Below are positions 15,183 to 24,376 of a DNA stretch of 64,000 nt, one piece after another. The stretch lies in the NCBI GenBank assembly GCA_045601805.1, contig JAZSAJ010000046.1, positions 1 to 64,000 of the forward strand. Reading direction: 5' to 3'. A program made the translations under genes and the position numbers. Below the pieces are notes generated by a model. The model worked only from the letters and a program-made list of their open reading frames with translations, had not been told where the DNA came from and did no database searches. The stretch comes from SIG607 sp045601805. Lineage in GTDB: Bacteria > Bacillota > Clostridia > Oscillospirales > Acutalibacteraceae. Numbering within the stretch: position 1 is the stretch's first letter; each line of letters starts with the position of its first letter.

Positions 15183-17573
15183 TTATCGGCGAAGTTCTGC
15201 GCCAAGTGTAGTTAGCTGCTTAAGAACGCGTTCGCAAACCGCTTCAACTTGGGTGTCGTTTAAAGTTTCGGTTAAAGAACGAAGCGTAAGCGTTAGGGCA
15301 ACACTCTTTTTACCTGCTTCAATTTGGCTGCCTTCGTAAACATCAAAAAGTTCAACACTTTCGCAAAGTTTACCTGCCGCTTTTTCCATTGTATCAATAA
15401 TTTCGCCAACCGGTAACTCTTTTTTGCAAATAAACGCAAAGTCACGGGTAACAGATGGGTATTTAGGAAGCGGTTTGTAAATTTTGGTTTCGGTTTTAAT
15501 AGAAAACAGTTTATCAATATAAACTTCAGCAACATAAATGCGGTCGTTTATATCGTATTTCTTTGCGGTTTCGGGGTGAACTTCACCAAATACCGCAACA
15601 GTTTCACCGTTTATTGTTGCCACTGCCTGACGGCCGGGGTGTAAAAACGGTTCGGCACTACGAGCATAACTTGCTTTGTTTGTATAAAGAGAAATTATTT
15701 CTTCAATCATACCCTTTAAGGTAAAGAAATCTTCTTCTTCGCCGTAAATACCAATGCTCATTGTGGGTATTTCTTTGGGTGCTTCAACCAAAGGCAAACT
15801 GTCAGTTATAAAGCGTTTGCTACATTCAAAGAAACGCGCACTGCCGTTTTTGCGGTTAATGTTTGTTGCCAAAACGGTAAGCATGCTTGTAATAAGTTGT
15901 GTGCGAAGGGTTGAATACTCGTCACCCAATGGGTTTAAAAGGGGAACTGCGATTCTGCGCTTGTCGTCCTGTGCAAGACTTAAAGTGTCAAGCGCTCTTG
16001 CTGAAATAAAGGAATATGTTGTTATTTCTTGTGCGCCCATATTAACCATTTTAGATTTAAGTAAATCGGTTTTAATTCTTTCGGGCAACTTTTTACCGCG
16101 CTTAACTTCACCGCGCATTGCACTGCTTTTAATATGGTCGTAACCGTAAATTCGCATAACCTCTTCGGCAATGTCGGCACGGCTTTCAACGTCGTCGCGA
16201 ATAGAGGGAACACTAACGGTCATAACGCCGTCTATTAGGGTTGTTTTTAAATCTAATGCATTTAAAATTTTAACCATTTCGTTTCCGTCAATGGTAAGAC
16301 CCAAAAGCGCATTAACCGAATCAACCGTAACATTTAAAATGCGGTTTTCGGGCAATCCTTGGTTTTTGTCAATTACGCCGTCAATAATATCGCCTGCGTT
16401 AAGGTCGCTAATAAGACCTAACGCGCGTTCCATAGCATAACCGGTGTTGTTAATATCAATACCTTTTTCAAACCTTCCGCTTGCTTCGGTGCGAATACCA
16501 AGCGACCTGCCTGTTCTTCTTATGTTGTCGCGTTTAAATTTAGCAGACTCAAGGAACAAATCTTTGGTATCATAAGTAATTTCGCTTTCAAGACCGCCCA
16601 TAATACCTGCAAGACAAGAGGGCTTAACACCGTCGGCAATAACAAGCATTTCTTCGTTTAAGTTGTGCTGTTTTTCATCAAGTGTTTGAATACTTTCGCC
16701 TTCCTTTGCGTTTCTAACAATAATGTGTTTATCGTAAAGTTGGTTATAGTCAAAAGCGTGCATTGGTTGGCCTGTTTCAAGCATAACAAAGTTGGTAATA
16801 TCAACAATGTTGTTAATGGGGCGCATACCGCAGGTACGAAGCACCTGTTTAAGCCATTCGGGTGATTCTGCTACCTTTAAGTTTTTAACAACTCTGCCAA
16901 CGTAACGGGGGCAAAGGTCATAGTTTTCAACATCAATTTTAATATAGTCGTTTATATCGCCGCCAACAGTTTTGTATTCTGGCGCAGGGGCGGTAAACTT
17001 TGTGCCCAAAACAACCGAAACTTCCTTTGCAATACCCAAAATGCAGTTGCAATCGGGGCGGTTTGCGGTAATTTTAAAATCAATAACATAATCGTTAAGG
17101 CCCAAAATTTCGCGCATATCAACACCAACGGGGGTGTCTTCCTTTAAAATTAAAATGCCGTAAACCGAAGCGCCTTTATAATCGGCTTCGGCTAAGCAAA
17201 GTTCTTCGCCAGAACAAAGCATACCGTTAGATTCAACACCGCGAAGTTTGCCTTTGGTAATTTTCATACCGTTGGGTAAAATGCTTTTGTGAAGCGCAGC
17301 AGGAACAATAGCGCCTTCAAAAATGTTGCTTGCGCCTGTAACAATTTGCACAAGTTCGCCACTGCCAACATCCATTTGGCAAATTTGCAAATGGTCGCTG
17401 TCTTGGTGGGGGGTAATTTTAACAATTTTAGCGGCAACAACATTTTCCATTTTTTCGCTTAAGTTTTCAATAGATTCAACTTCAAAACCCGCAAGAACCA
17501 TTTTATCGCAAAGTTCTTCTACAGAAACGGGAATATCAACATAATATTTTAAAGTATTAAGTGCAACTTTCAT
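15183..17573 (-). CDS. pheT: Phenylalanyl-tRNA synthetase beta subunit
   Basis: PheT forms the alpha2-beta2 enzyme with PheS and carries tRNA-binding and editing functions. The 796-residue length is normal. In order it shows the EMAP/OB tRNA-binding domain (about 40-150; LQICQMDVGSGELVQIVTGA), the B3/B4 editing region (about 210-390; GQPMHAFDYNQL, GIMGGLESE), the B5 domain, the inactive class II core, and the C-terminal ferredoxin-fold anticodon domain (KPLPKYPSVTRDFAFI). It follows pheS by 16 nt under the same T-box. Confidence 0.97.
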   Translation of the reverse strand: MKVALNTLKYYVDIPVSVEELCDKMVLAGFEVESIENLSEKMENVVAAKIVKITPHQDSDHLQICQMDVGSGELVQIVTGASNIFEGAIVPAALHKSILPNGMKITKGKLRGVESNGMLCSGEELCLAEADYKGASVYGILILKEDTPVGVDMREILGLNDYVIDFKITANRPDCNCILGIAKEVSVVLGTKFTAPAPEYKTVGGDINDYIKIDVENYDLCPRYVGRVVKNLKVAESPEWLKQVLRTCGMRPINNIVDITNFVMLETGQPMHAFDYNQLYDKHIIVRNAKEGESIQTLDEKQHNLNEEMLVIADGVKPSCLAGIMGGLESEITYDTKDLFLESAKFKRDNIRRTGRSLGIRTEASGRFEKGIDINNTGYAMERALGLISDLNAGDIIDGVIDKNQGLPENRILNVTVDSVNALLGLTIDGNEMVKILNALDLKTTLIDGVMTVSVPSIRDDVESRADIAEEVMRIYGYDHIKSSAMRGEVKRGKKLPERIKTDLLKSKMVNMGAQEITTYSFISARALDTLSLAQDDKRRIAVPLLNPLGDEYSTLRTQLITSMLTVLATNINRKNGSARFFECSKRFITDSLPLVEAPKEIPTMSIGIYGEEEDFFTLKGMIEEIISLYTNKASYARSAEPFLHPGRQAVATINGETVAVFGEVHPETAKKYDINDRIYVAEVYIDKLFSIKTETKIYKPLPKYPSVTRDFAFICKKELPVGEIIDTMEKAAGKLCESVELFDVYEGSQIEAGKKSVALTLTLRSLTETLNDTQVEAVCERVLKQLTTLGAELRR

Positions 17574-17589
17574 TTTTTTCGCCTCCTAA

Positions 17590-18609
17590 TTAAAACTGGT
17601 CAAGAAAACGCTTGTCGTTTTCAAACAGCAAACGAATGTCGCTAATTTTATGGCGTGTTGTTGTAAGGCGGTCAAGACCAATACCAAAAGCAAAACCACT
17701 GTAAACTTCGGGGTCAATACCGCAGTTACGAAGCACATTGGGGTGTACCATACCTGCACCCAAAATTTCAATCCAACCGCTGCCTTTACAAACACGGCAA
17801 CCTTTTCCGCCACATTCACTGCACGAAACATCAACTTCAACGCTTGGCTCTGTAAAGGGGAAGAAAGAGGGACGGAATTTAATTTTTGTGTCACTTCCGT
17901 AAATTTCGTGGGCAAACTGTTCAAGCACACCCTTTAAATCGCACATAGTAACATTTTTATCAACAACAAGGCCTTCAATTTGGTGGAAAACAGGCGAATG
18001 TGTTGCGTCAACTTCGTCGGCACGGAAAACACGGCCGGGGCAAATAATACGAATAGGGGGCTTTGTGTTTTCCATAACACGCGCTTGCGCCGCACTTGTT
18101 TGTGTTCTTAAAAGCAAGTTTTCAGAAAGATAAAAAGTATCTTGCATATCTCTTGCGGGGTGGTCGGCAGGAACATTTAACTGTTCAAAACAGTAATGGT
18201 CGGTTTCAACTTCGGGACCGTCAACAACATCAAATCCCATAGACTGAAAAATATCTATCATATCGTTTAAAACCGAATTAAGCGGGTGTAAGGAACCGCC
18301 TTTTGTGGCTTTTCCGGGCATTGTAACATCAACCGTTTCGGCTATAAGCTTTTCTGCCTGTTCTTTAACCTTTAAGGCATCGGTCTTTTCGGTTAAAACT
18401 TCTTCAATACCGGCCCTTACTTCGTTGGCAAGTTTGCCAATAATTGGGCGTTCCTCGTTCGTTAAAGAACCCATCATTTTAAGAATAGATGTAAGTTCGC
18501 CTTTTTTACCTAAATATTTAACCCTTAATTCTTCAAGGGCCTCTTTAGTGTCGGCTTTTTCTATTGCTTCTTTTGCTTCGCACAAAATAGCACTTAGTTT
18601 TTCTTTCAT
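17590..18609 (-). CDS. pheS: Phenylalanyl-tRNA synthetase alpha subunit
   Basis: The 339-residue catalytic subunit has an N-terminal coiled coil, then the class II core with HPLNSVLNDMIDIFQSMGFD, DTFYL, LLRTQTSAAQARVM, RVFRADEVDATHSPVFHQIEG and FRPSFFPFTEPSVEVD segments and the C-terminal GIGLDRL motif 3. A CSECGGKGCRVCKGSGW insertion is normal for Firmicute PheS. It begins with an AAGGAG site just past the T-box terminator, and so depends on antitermination. Confidence 0.97.
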   Translation of the reverse strand: MKEKLSAILCEAKEAIEKADTKEALEELRVKYLGKKGELTSILKMMGSLTNEERPIIGKLANEVRAGIEEVLTEKTDALKVKEQAEKLIAETVDVTMPGKATKGGSLHPLNSVLNDMIDIFQSMGFDVVDGPEVETDHYCFEQLNVPADHPARDMQDTFYLSENLLLRTQTSAAQARVMENTKPPIRIICPGRVFRADEVDATHSPVFHQIEGLVVDKNVTMCDLKGVLEQFAHEIYGSDTKIKFRPSFFPFTEPSVEVDVSCSECGGKGCRVCKGSGWIEILGAGMVHPNVLRNCGIDPEVYSGFAFGIGLDRLTTTRHKISDIRLLFENDKRFLDQF

Positions 18610-18636
18610 TGTTATTCTCCTTAAAAATAAAAATAA

Positions 18637-18906
18637 CCTTCATCCCACAAGGGACGAAGGCAAAACTGTTAGTTTTATCTCCGCGGTACCACCCACGATT
18701 TTTACCAAGAGCAGAAAACCTGCATCCGAGCAAACACTCTTTCGGTCTGTAACGGAACCGTTCCGACACCGCCTACTTTTTTGTTCAGCAATGCAGCTGG
18801 TAAGGGAACTTCGGCAAAAGGGAAATACCGTGCTTTCAGCCAAGGCACGAACTCTCTGAAAAAACCTTGTTTTTGCGTACTTTTCTTACTTAAGCGCTTT
18901 TAACAA
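18637..18906 (-). promoter_or_regulatory. T-box riboswitch (tRNA-Phe sensing) upstream of pheST
   Basis: The minus strand shows an AGAGAG motif at the Stem I base, a GAAGTTCCC segment whose TTC (18808-18806) is the best specifier codon (Phe), and the T-box sequence TGGGTGGTACCGCGGA (18695-18680). It ends in a terminator, CCTTCGTCCC / GGGATGAAGG (18660-18637), followed by a T-rich tract. Uncharged tRNA-Phe should stabilise the antiterminator. It fills most of the 400-bp gap before pheS. Confidence 0.95.
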
Positions 18907-18913
18907 TAAAATA

Positions 18914-18941
18914 ATTATACCACGAAGTAAAAAAAAATCAA
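18914..18941 (-). promoter_or_regulatory. Promoter of the pheST T-box transcript
   Basis: On the minus strand TTGATT (18941-18936), a 16-bp spacer and TATAAT (18919-18914) precede the T-box leader. Confidence 0.7.
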
Positions 18942-19010
18942 GATTTTTCTTTAAATATAAGGTAAAATGTGTTAGAATATATATAATTTATTAAAATAAG
19001 GGCGGATATT

Positions 19011-19556
19011 ATGCTTGAAAATTTAAAAAAAGAGGCAGTTTGTGCCACAGAAGAACTAATAAACAAAGCAATGCTTAAAAATGGAAGCATACTTGTTATA
19101 GGTTGCTCAACAAGCGAAGTGCTTGGCGAAAAAATTGGCAGCGCGTCTTCACCCAAAGCTGCAAAAGCGGTGTTTGACGGAATTTACGAAACGGCGCAAA
19201 AATACGGTGTGTATGTTGCCGCGCAGTGTTGCGAACATTTAAACCGCGCAATTGTTGTAGAAGCCGAAGCGGTAGTGGGGTATGAGGCAGTTAATGTTGT
19301 GCCGCAACCAAAAGCGGGCGGAAGTTTTGCAACGGCTGCTTATAACACCTTTAAAAACCCAGTTGTTTTAGAAGAAATTAAGGCAGATGCAGGCCTTGAT
19401 ATTGGGCAAACTTTAATTGGTATGCACCTAAAACGCGTGGCAGTTCCCGTAAGGTTAGAAACCAAAAAAATTGGAAGTGCAATTTTGTGCGCCGCAAGAA
19501 CAAGGGCAAAGTTTATTGGCGGCAGCCGCGCTGTGTATAACGAAGAAATAATGTAA
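19011..19556 (+). CDS. TIGR01440/DUF436 family protein (YwlG-like)
   Basis: The 181-residue protein matches the YwlG family throughout: LVIGCSTSEVLGEKIGSASS, a conserved AAQCCEHLNRAIVVE segment with paired cysteines, VVPQPKAGGSFATAAY and VGTxLIGMHLKRVAVPVR-like end (IGMHLKRVAVPVR). Function is unknown. It is a single-gene unit with a GGGCGG-type site before ATG and a strong terminator after it. Confidence 0.93.
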   Translation: MLENLKKEAVCATEELINKAMLKNGSILVIGCSTSEVLGEKIGSASSPKAAKAVFDGIYETAQKYGVYVAAQCCEHLNRAIVVEAEAVVGYEAVNVVPQPKAGGSFATAAYNTFKNPVVLEEIKADAGLDIGQTLIGMHLKRVAVPVRLETKKIGSAILCAARTRAKFIGGSRAVYNEEIM

Positions 19557-19560
19557 AATA

Positions 19561-19590
19561 AAAACGGAGGAATTTCCTCCGTTTTTTGTT
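19561..19590. terminator. Bidirectional terminator
   Basis: A 10-bp stem (AAAACGGAGG / CCTCCGTTTT) with T-runs on both strands lies between convergent genes. Confidence 0.88.
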
Positions 19591-19593
19591 TTT

Positions 19594-21510
19594 TTATTCA
19601 AGTTCAAAGGCGCCTGTGTAAAGTTGATAATAAACACCTTTTTGCTTAATTAAGTCGTTATGTGTTCCGCGTTCAATAATAACGCCCTTATCAAGAACCA
19701 TAATAACATCGGAATTCATAACGGTTGAAAGGCGGTGGGCAATTACAAAAACTGTTCTGCCTTTCATTAGGTTATCCATACCTTTTTGAACAATTGCTTC
19801 GGTACGGGTGTCAATTGAACTTGTTGCTTCGTCAAGAATCATAGCAGGGGGCGAAGCAACCGCAACACGCGCTATTGCAATAAGTTGGCGTTGTCCTTGC
19901 GAAAGGTTTGCGCCGTTGTTAGTAAGCATTGTGTTATATCCGTTTGGCAAACGGGTAATAAAACTGTGGGCACCCGAAAGTTTTGCCGCTTCAATACATT
20001 CTTTGTCGGTTGCATCAAGTTTGCCGTACCTAATATTATCCATAACCGTTCCTGTAAACAGGTTGGTTTCTTGCAAAACAATACCAAGCGATTTTCTTAA
20101 ATCGGCTTTTTTAATTTTGTTAATGTTAATACCGTCGTACCTTATTTTACCATCGGCAATATCGTAAAAACGGTTAATAAGGTTGGTAATTGTGGTTTTA
20201 CCTGCACCGGTTGCACCAACAAAAGCAACCTTTTGGCCCGGTTCTGCATAAACCGAAATGTTGTGTAAAACATCTTTTTCGGGTGTATAACCAAAATCAA
20301 CATCGGTAAGCCGTACATCACCCAAAAGGCGAGTGTAGGTAACGGTGCCGTCTTGGTGGGGATGTTTCCACGCCCAAATGCCTGTATTTTTTGTTGTTTC
20401 TTTAATTTCGCCGTTTTTTGTGATTTCAGCGTTTACAAGCGTAACATAACCGTCATCAATTTCTGCTTCTTGGTCAATAAGTTCAAAAATGCGTTCTGCA
20501 CCAGCCATAGCCATTGCAATAGAATTTATTTGTTGCGAAACTTGGTTAATGTTGCCTGTAAACTGTTTGGTCATATTTAAAAACGGAATAACAAGCGAAA
20601 CATCAAGCGCAAGACCCGAAATACTAAAATTCTTAACACCTAACAGTATAAACAAACCGCCAACCGTTGCGCACAAAACATATAAAATGTTGCCAATATT
20701 CATAATAACGGGGCCTAAAATATTGGCATAAGCATTTGCCCTGTAGGCGTCGCCAAACAGTTCGTTGTTTATTTCTTCAAAATCCTTAAGCGTCTTTTCT
20801 TCATGGCAGAAAACCTTAACAACCTTTTGGCCGTTCATGGTTTCTTGAATGTAACCTTCACATTTTGCAATAGATTTTTGTTGGCGCATAAAGTATTTTG
20901 CCGAGCCTCCGCCAACTGTTTTAGAAACAAAAAACATTGCAACCACGCCAAGCAAAACAACCAATGTCATCCAAACGCTAAACCAAAGCATAATGGTAAG
21001 TACGCTTGTAACAATTACGGCTGACTGCAAAAGGTGGGGAACAGACTGTGAAATAAGTTGGCGCAAAGTGTCAATATCGTTTGTATAGTAACTCATAATA
21101 TCGCCGTGTTTCTTTGTGTCAAAGAAACTAATGGGAAGCGTTTGCATTTTATTAAACATTTTGCACCGCATTTTAGAAAGGAAACCTTGAGTTATGTTTA
21201 CCATTAACTGATTGTAAAGGGTAATTGTAATGGTAGCAAGTAAATAAAGGGTAGCAAGAATGGCAATAAGCGGTAAAATTTCGCTTTTTGCAGTTTGCCA
21301 ATCAAAAGAGCCACTGTTTACATAGCCCTCAATAATAGCAATAACCTTTTGTGTAAAAAGACTTGGTATAGAAGAAACTACCGCCGAAAAAACAATGCAC
21401 AAACAGGTTAAAGGCAAAAGGCGAGGGTATGATTTAAACAAAAGTTTTAAAAGGCGAATTAGCGTTGCGAACGGATTTTTTGCTTTGCCGCGATAAGCCG
21501 GTCTAGGCAT
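19594..21510 (-). CDS. ABC exporter half-transporter, canonical NBD subunit
   Basis: This half-transporter of about 638 residues has six membrane segments and a C-terminal ATPase: Walker A GATGAGKTT, Q-loop, signature LSQGQ and Walker B followed by the catalytic Glu (MILDEATSSID). It partners the upstream gene in a heterodimeric LmrCD/TM287-288-type exporter; the substrate may be a drug, lipid or peptide. ATG at 21510 is preferred to an in-frame ATG 60 nt upstream because GGAGG lies 7 nt before it. It overlaps the partner gene by 8 nt. The NBD contains a ~30-residue insertion between the membrane domain and the core. Confidence 0.92.
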   Translation of the reverse strand: MPRPAYRGKAKNPFATLIRLLKLLFKSYPRLLPLTCLCIVFSAVVSSIPSLFTQKVIAIIEGYVNSGSFDWQTAKSEILPLIAILATLYLLATITITLYNQLMVNITQGFLSKMRCKMFNKMQTLPISFFDTKKHGDIMSYYTNDIDTLRQLISQSVPHLLQSAVIVTSVLTIMLWFSVWMTLVVLLGVVAMFFVSKTVGGGSAKYFMRQQKSIAKCEGYIQETMNGQKVVKVFCHEEKTLKDFEEINNELFGDAYRANAYANILGPVIMNIGNILYVLCATVGGLFILLGVKNFSISGLALDVSLVIPFLNMTKQFTGNINQVSQQINSIAMAMAGAERIFELIDQEAEIDDGYVTLVNAEITKNGEIKETTKNTGIWAWKHPHQDGTVTYTRLLGDVRLTDVDFGYTPEKDVLHNISVYAEPGQKVAFVGATGAGKTTITNLINRFYDIADGKIRYDGININKIKKADLRKSLGIVLQETNLFTGTVMDNIRYGKLDATDKECIEAAKLSGAHSFITRLPNGYNTMLTNNGANLSQGQRQLIAIARVAVASPPAMILDEATSSIDTRTEAIVQKGMDNLMKGRTVFVIAHRLSTVMNSDVIMVLDKGVIIERGTHNDLIKQKGVYYQLYTGAFELE

Positions 21511-23239
21511 TTTCTTCACCTCCGCTTGTTTGCTGTGCATAAACTTCTTTGTAAATTTCGCTTGTTTCAAGAAGTTCTTCGTGTGTTCCTGCGGCGCTTA
21601 TTTTACCGCCGTCTAACACCAAAATTAAATCGGAATCTTGAACCGATGAAATTCTTTGGGCAATAATAATTTTTGTGGTTTCGGGCAAATATTCTTTAAG
21701 CCGTGTGCGAATTAACATATCGGTTTTTGTGTCAACCGCGCTTGTAGAATCGTCAAGAATAAGAATTTTTGGCTTTTTAAGCAAAGCCCTTGCAATACAA
21801 AGGCGCTGTTTTTGGCCGCCCGAAACATTAGTGCCGCCTTGTTCAATTTTGGTTTCATAACCGTTTTCAAAGCCCATAACAAAATCGTGTGCTTCGGCAA
21901 TACGGCAGGCATTAACCATTTCCTCTTCGGTTGCGTTTTGGTTGCCCCAACGCAAATTATCGCTAATGGTACCCGAAAACAAAACATTTTTTTGTAGCAC
22001 CATTGAAACGGCATTTCTAAGCGAAGTTAAATCATATTCTTTAACATCAATTCCGCCAACCTTAACACTTCCTTTGGTTGCGTCGTATAAACGGGGAATA
22101 AGTTGCACCAATGTAGATTTACTTGAACCCGTACCGCCAATGATTCCAACTGTCATACCCGATTTTATTGAAACATTAATATTGCTTAAAGCCGGTTTCT
22201 TTGCCTTTTGGTTGTAACTGAAAGAAACATTTTTAAATTCAATAGAACCGTCTTTAACTTCGTGTATTCCGTTTTCTTTGCTAACAAGCGAAGAAGTTTC
22301 CAATAATACTTCGCTAATGCGCTTCATAGATTCGCTTGAAATAGTAAGCATAACATAAATCATTGAAAGCATCATAAGTTGCATAAGAATTTGCATACCG
22401 TAAGTAAGCATTGCCGAAATTTGACCAACATCAATAAAACGCTCTGCAATAATAAGTTTAGAACCAACCGTTAGTACAAAAAGCATATTAAAGTAAATGC
22501 AAATTTGCATTAAAGGGGAATTAAGCGCAACAATTCGTTCGGCTTTTGTAAAGTCAACCCTAATGTTTTCGGCATCTTTGTTAAATTTTTCTTTTTCATA
22601 ATCTTCCCTTGCAAAACCTTTAACAACCCTAATACCGCGCACATTTTCTTCAATAGATTCGTTTAAGCGGTCGTACTTTTTAAAAACACGGCTAAATGCA
22701 GGCATTGCAAAACGGCTTATTAAAAACAAGCCAAATGCTAAAAAGGGAATCATAATAACAAATGATGCCGCAAGTTTTCCGGCCATGGTAAATGCCATAA
22801 CAATAGAAAAAACAAGCATTAACGGTGCCCTTACCGCTGTTCTTATAATCATTAAATAAGCCATTTGAACATGGGTAATATCGGTTGTAAGGCGTGTAAC
22901 AAGAGAAGCGGAAGAAAACTTGTCTATGTTACTAAAACCAAAACCTTGCACTTGTTTAAATACATCGTAACGCAAATTTTTTGCAAAACCGGCACTTGCT
23001 TTTGCGCTTGTAAAACCTGCCGCTGCACCGCAACAAAGCGATAACATTGCCATTAAAACAAGGGTAAGACCGGGTTTTAAAATGTCTGATAGCACCATAT
23101 TTTCGCCAATGCTGTTTACAAGACGTGCAGTAATGGTGGGAATAAGTGCTTCAATTGCTGCTTCCAACAGCAAAAACAAAAATGTTAGCAAAGTGGGTAG
23201 TTTGTATTCGCGAATACAACCCAAGAATTTTTTAAACAT
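21503..23239 (-). CDS. ABC exporter half-transporter, degenerate NBD subunit
   Basis: The 578-residue first gene of the pair has six membrane segments and an NBD with Walker A GGTGSSKST (Ser in place of a usual Gly), signature VSGGQ, and a Walker B ending ILDDSTSAVD. There Asp replaces the catalytic Glu, as in one subunit of asymmetric heterodimeric exporters. Together with its partner it should have one active and one degenerate ATP site. A consensus promoter lies about 40 nt upstream. The gene ends in ATGCCTAG, shared with the start of the next gene. Confidence 0.92.
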   Translation of the reverse strand: MFKKFLGCIREYKLPTLLTFLFLLLEAAIEALIPTITARLVNSIGENMVLSDILKPGLTLVLMAMLSLCCGAAAGFTSAKASAGFAKNLRYDVFKQVQGFGFSNIDKFSSASLVTRLTTDITHVQMAYLMIIRTAVRAPLMLVFSIVMAFTMAGKLAASFVIMIPFLAFGLFLISRFAMPAFSRVFKKYDRLNESIEENVRGIRVVKGFAREDYEKEKFNKDAENIRVDFTKAERIVALNSPLMQICIYFNMLFVLTVGSKLIIAERFIDVGQISAMLTYGMQILMQLMMLSMIYVMLTISSESMKRISEVLLETSSLVSKENGIHEVKDGSIEFKNVSFSYNQKAKKPALSNINVSIKSGMTVGIIGGTGSSKSTLVQLIPRLYDATKGSVKVGGIDVKEYDLTSLRNAVSMVLQKNVLFSGTISDNLRWGNQNATEEEMVNACRIAEAHDFVMGFENGYETKIEQGGTNVSGGQKQRLCIARALLKKPKILILDDSTSAVDTKTDMLIRTRLKEYLPETTKIIIAQRISSVQDSDLILVLDGGKISAAGTHEELLETSEIYKEVYAQQTSGGEENA

Positions 23240-23279
23240 TATGTAAAATTCTTCCTTTCAAAAGTACATCTAAATAAAT

Positions 23280-23308
23280 ATTATATACTTTAAATTAGCT
23301 TAAATCAA
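23280..23308 (-). promoter_or_regulatory. Promoter of the ABC exporter operon
   Basis: On the minus strand TTGATT (23308-23303), a 17-bp spacer and TATAAT (23285-23280) are found. Confidence 0.75.
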
Positions 23309-23334
23309 TAGCCATAGAAAATTTTTACATTTTG

Positions 23335-23676
23335 TTAAAAAAAACTTCTCACCTTTAACTGTTCGCTTTCTTTTAGGTGTATTATCTTTAATTTAAGTTC
23401 TTGAAGTTCAGAATAAAAATGGGCGGAATCTTCTTCTTTGTTAAGCGCTGAAATTCTTGCAAAACTTTCCTCTATTTCCTCAACAAAACTGCGGTTTGCA
23501 AAAAAGCAAAACAGGTTTTCGTTTTTTAAAAACATTTCTTTTGCTTCATCAATTTGGCTTTCTTGTTCAAGTAATGTTAAAAGTTTGTTGCAACGGTTTT
23601 TTGTAATTAAAGCCGAAGAAACACAAGCGGTAATTAAAAAAACAAATACCACAGCCGCCGCAATTAAACGCTTCAT
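23335..23676 (-). CDS. DUF4363 family membrane-anchored protein
   Basis: This 113-residue protein has an N-terminal hydrophobic anchor (about 5-24) and a helical remainder. DUF4363 proteins are commonly encoded next to DUF421/YetF proteins, as here, where its ATG directly follows the TAA of the DUF421 gene. Its role is unknown. Rex, DUF421 and DUF4363 appear to form one minus-strand transcription unit. Confidence 0.75.
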   Translation of the reverse strand: MKRLIAAAVVFVFLITACVSSALITKNRCNKLLTLLEQESQIDEAKEMFLKNENLFCFFANRSFVEEIEESFARISALNKEEDSAHFYSELQELKLKIIHLKESEQLKVRSFF

Positions 23677-24357
23677 TTAAAAATTCTCCTTTAATACAAC
23701 TGTTTTACTTCCGTTTTGGTCTAATGTCATTAAAAAAATATTTTTTTCGCTTTTTTCACCCGAAATTTCAACAATTTTTTTCTTTGTTAAATTAAGGGCT
23801 TTTATTGAATCTTCAATAAAAATACCGTCGCTTATAACGGGTAGGGGCATATATGGCTTTTTCTCTTTTACTTTGGGTAAATCGCCAACTTCTAACGGCT
23901 TTTTATACGCTTTTGGTATAACACTTAAATTACCGTTTACTTCCAAAATTGCCCACGCCACTTCGCTTGTATCAAAATACCCTTGCGAACGCAAAAGTTC
24001 AACCAGTTCAATAACTGTAATTCTAACCTTTTTCATGGCTTTTTGGTCAATAACACCGTTTTTAATTATTAAAATACTGCTGCCGTTTAAAACATTCCTA
24101 AGCGAAGCAAATTTCATTACAAGCACCGAAATTACAATTTCTAAAAATACAAGCAAAAACACCGCCAAAATACCGTTTAAAATTGGTTGGCTTGAATCTT
24201 GTAAAGGAATAGCCGCAATTTCGGAAATAAGCAAAGTAATAACCAATTCGTTTGGTTGCATATCGCCAATTTGGCGTTTTCCCATAAGGCGAATTGCTAA
24301 TGTTACAAAAAAATAAAGCACGGCTGTGCGAATCAAAGTAGATATCACAAAAATCAC
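23677..24357 (-). CDS. DUF421 (YetF-like) membrane protein
   Basis: The 226 residues start with three hydrophobic segments and the family motif AIRLMGKRQIGDMQPNELV. Cytoplasmic domains follow, including LRSQGYFDTSEVAWAILEVNG and LSVIPK. YetF proteins occur widely in Firmicutes and some are tied to spore or stress physiology, but no activity is established. It starts 19 nt after the rex stop and is followed immediately by DUF4363. Confidence 0.92.
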   Translation of the reverse strand: MIFVISTLIRTAVLYFFVTLAIRLMGKRQIGDMQPNELVITLLISEIAAIPLQDSSQPILNGILAVFLLVFLEIVISVLVMKFASLRNVLNGSSILIIKNGVIDQKAMKKVRITVIELVELLRSQGYFDTSEVAWAILEVNGNLSVIPKAYKKPLEVGDLPKVKEKKPYMPLPVISDGIFIEDSIKALNLTKKKIVEISGEKSEKNIFLMTLDQNGSKTVVLKENF

Positions 24358-24376
24358 CGTGCTTATTTTTTACTAA

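Noticed and set aside
18545..18859. Open frames across the pheS leader
   Set aside because: They cross the T-box and its terminator, whose conserved elements explain the sequence.
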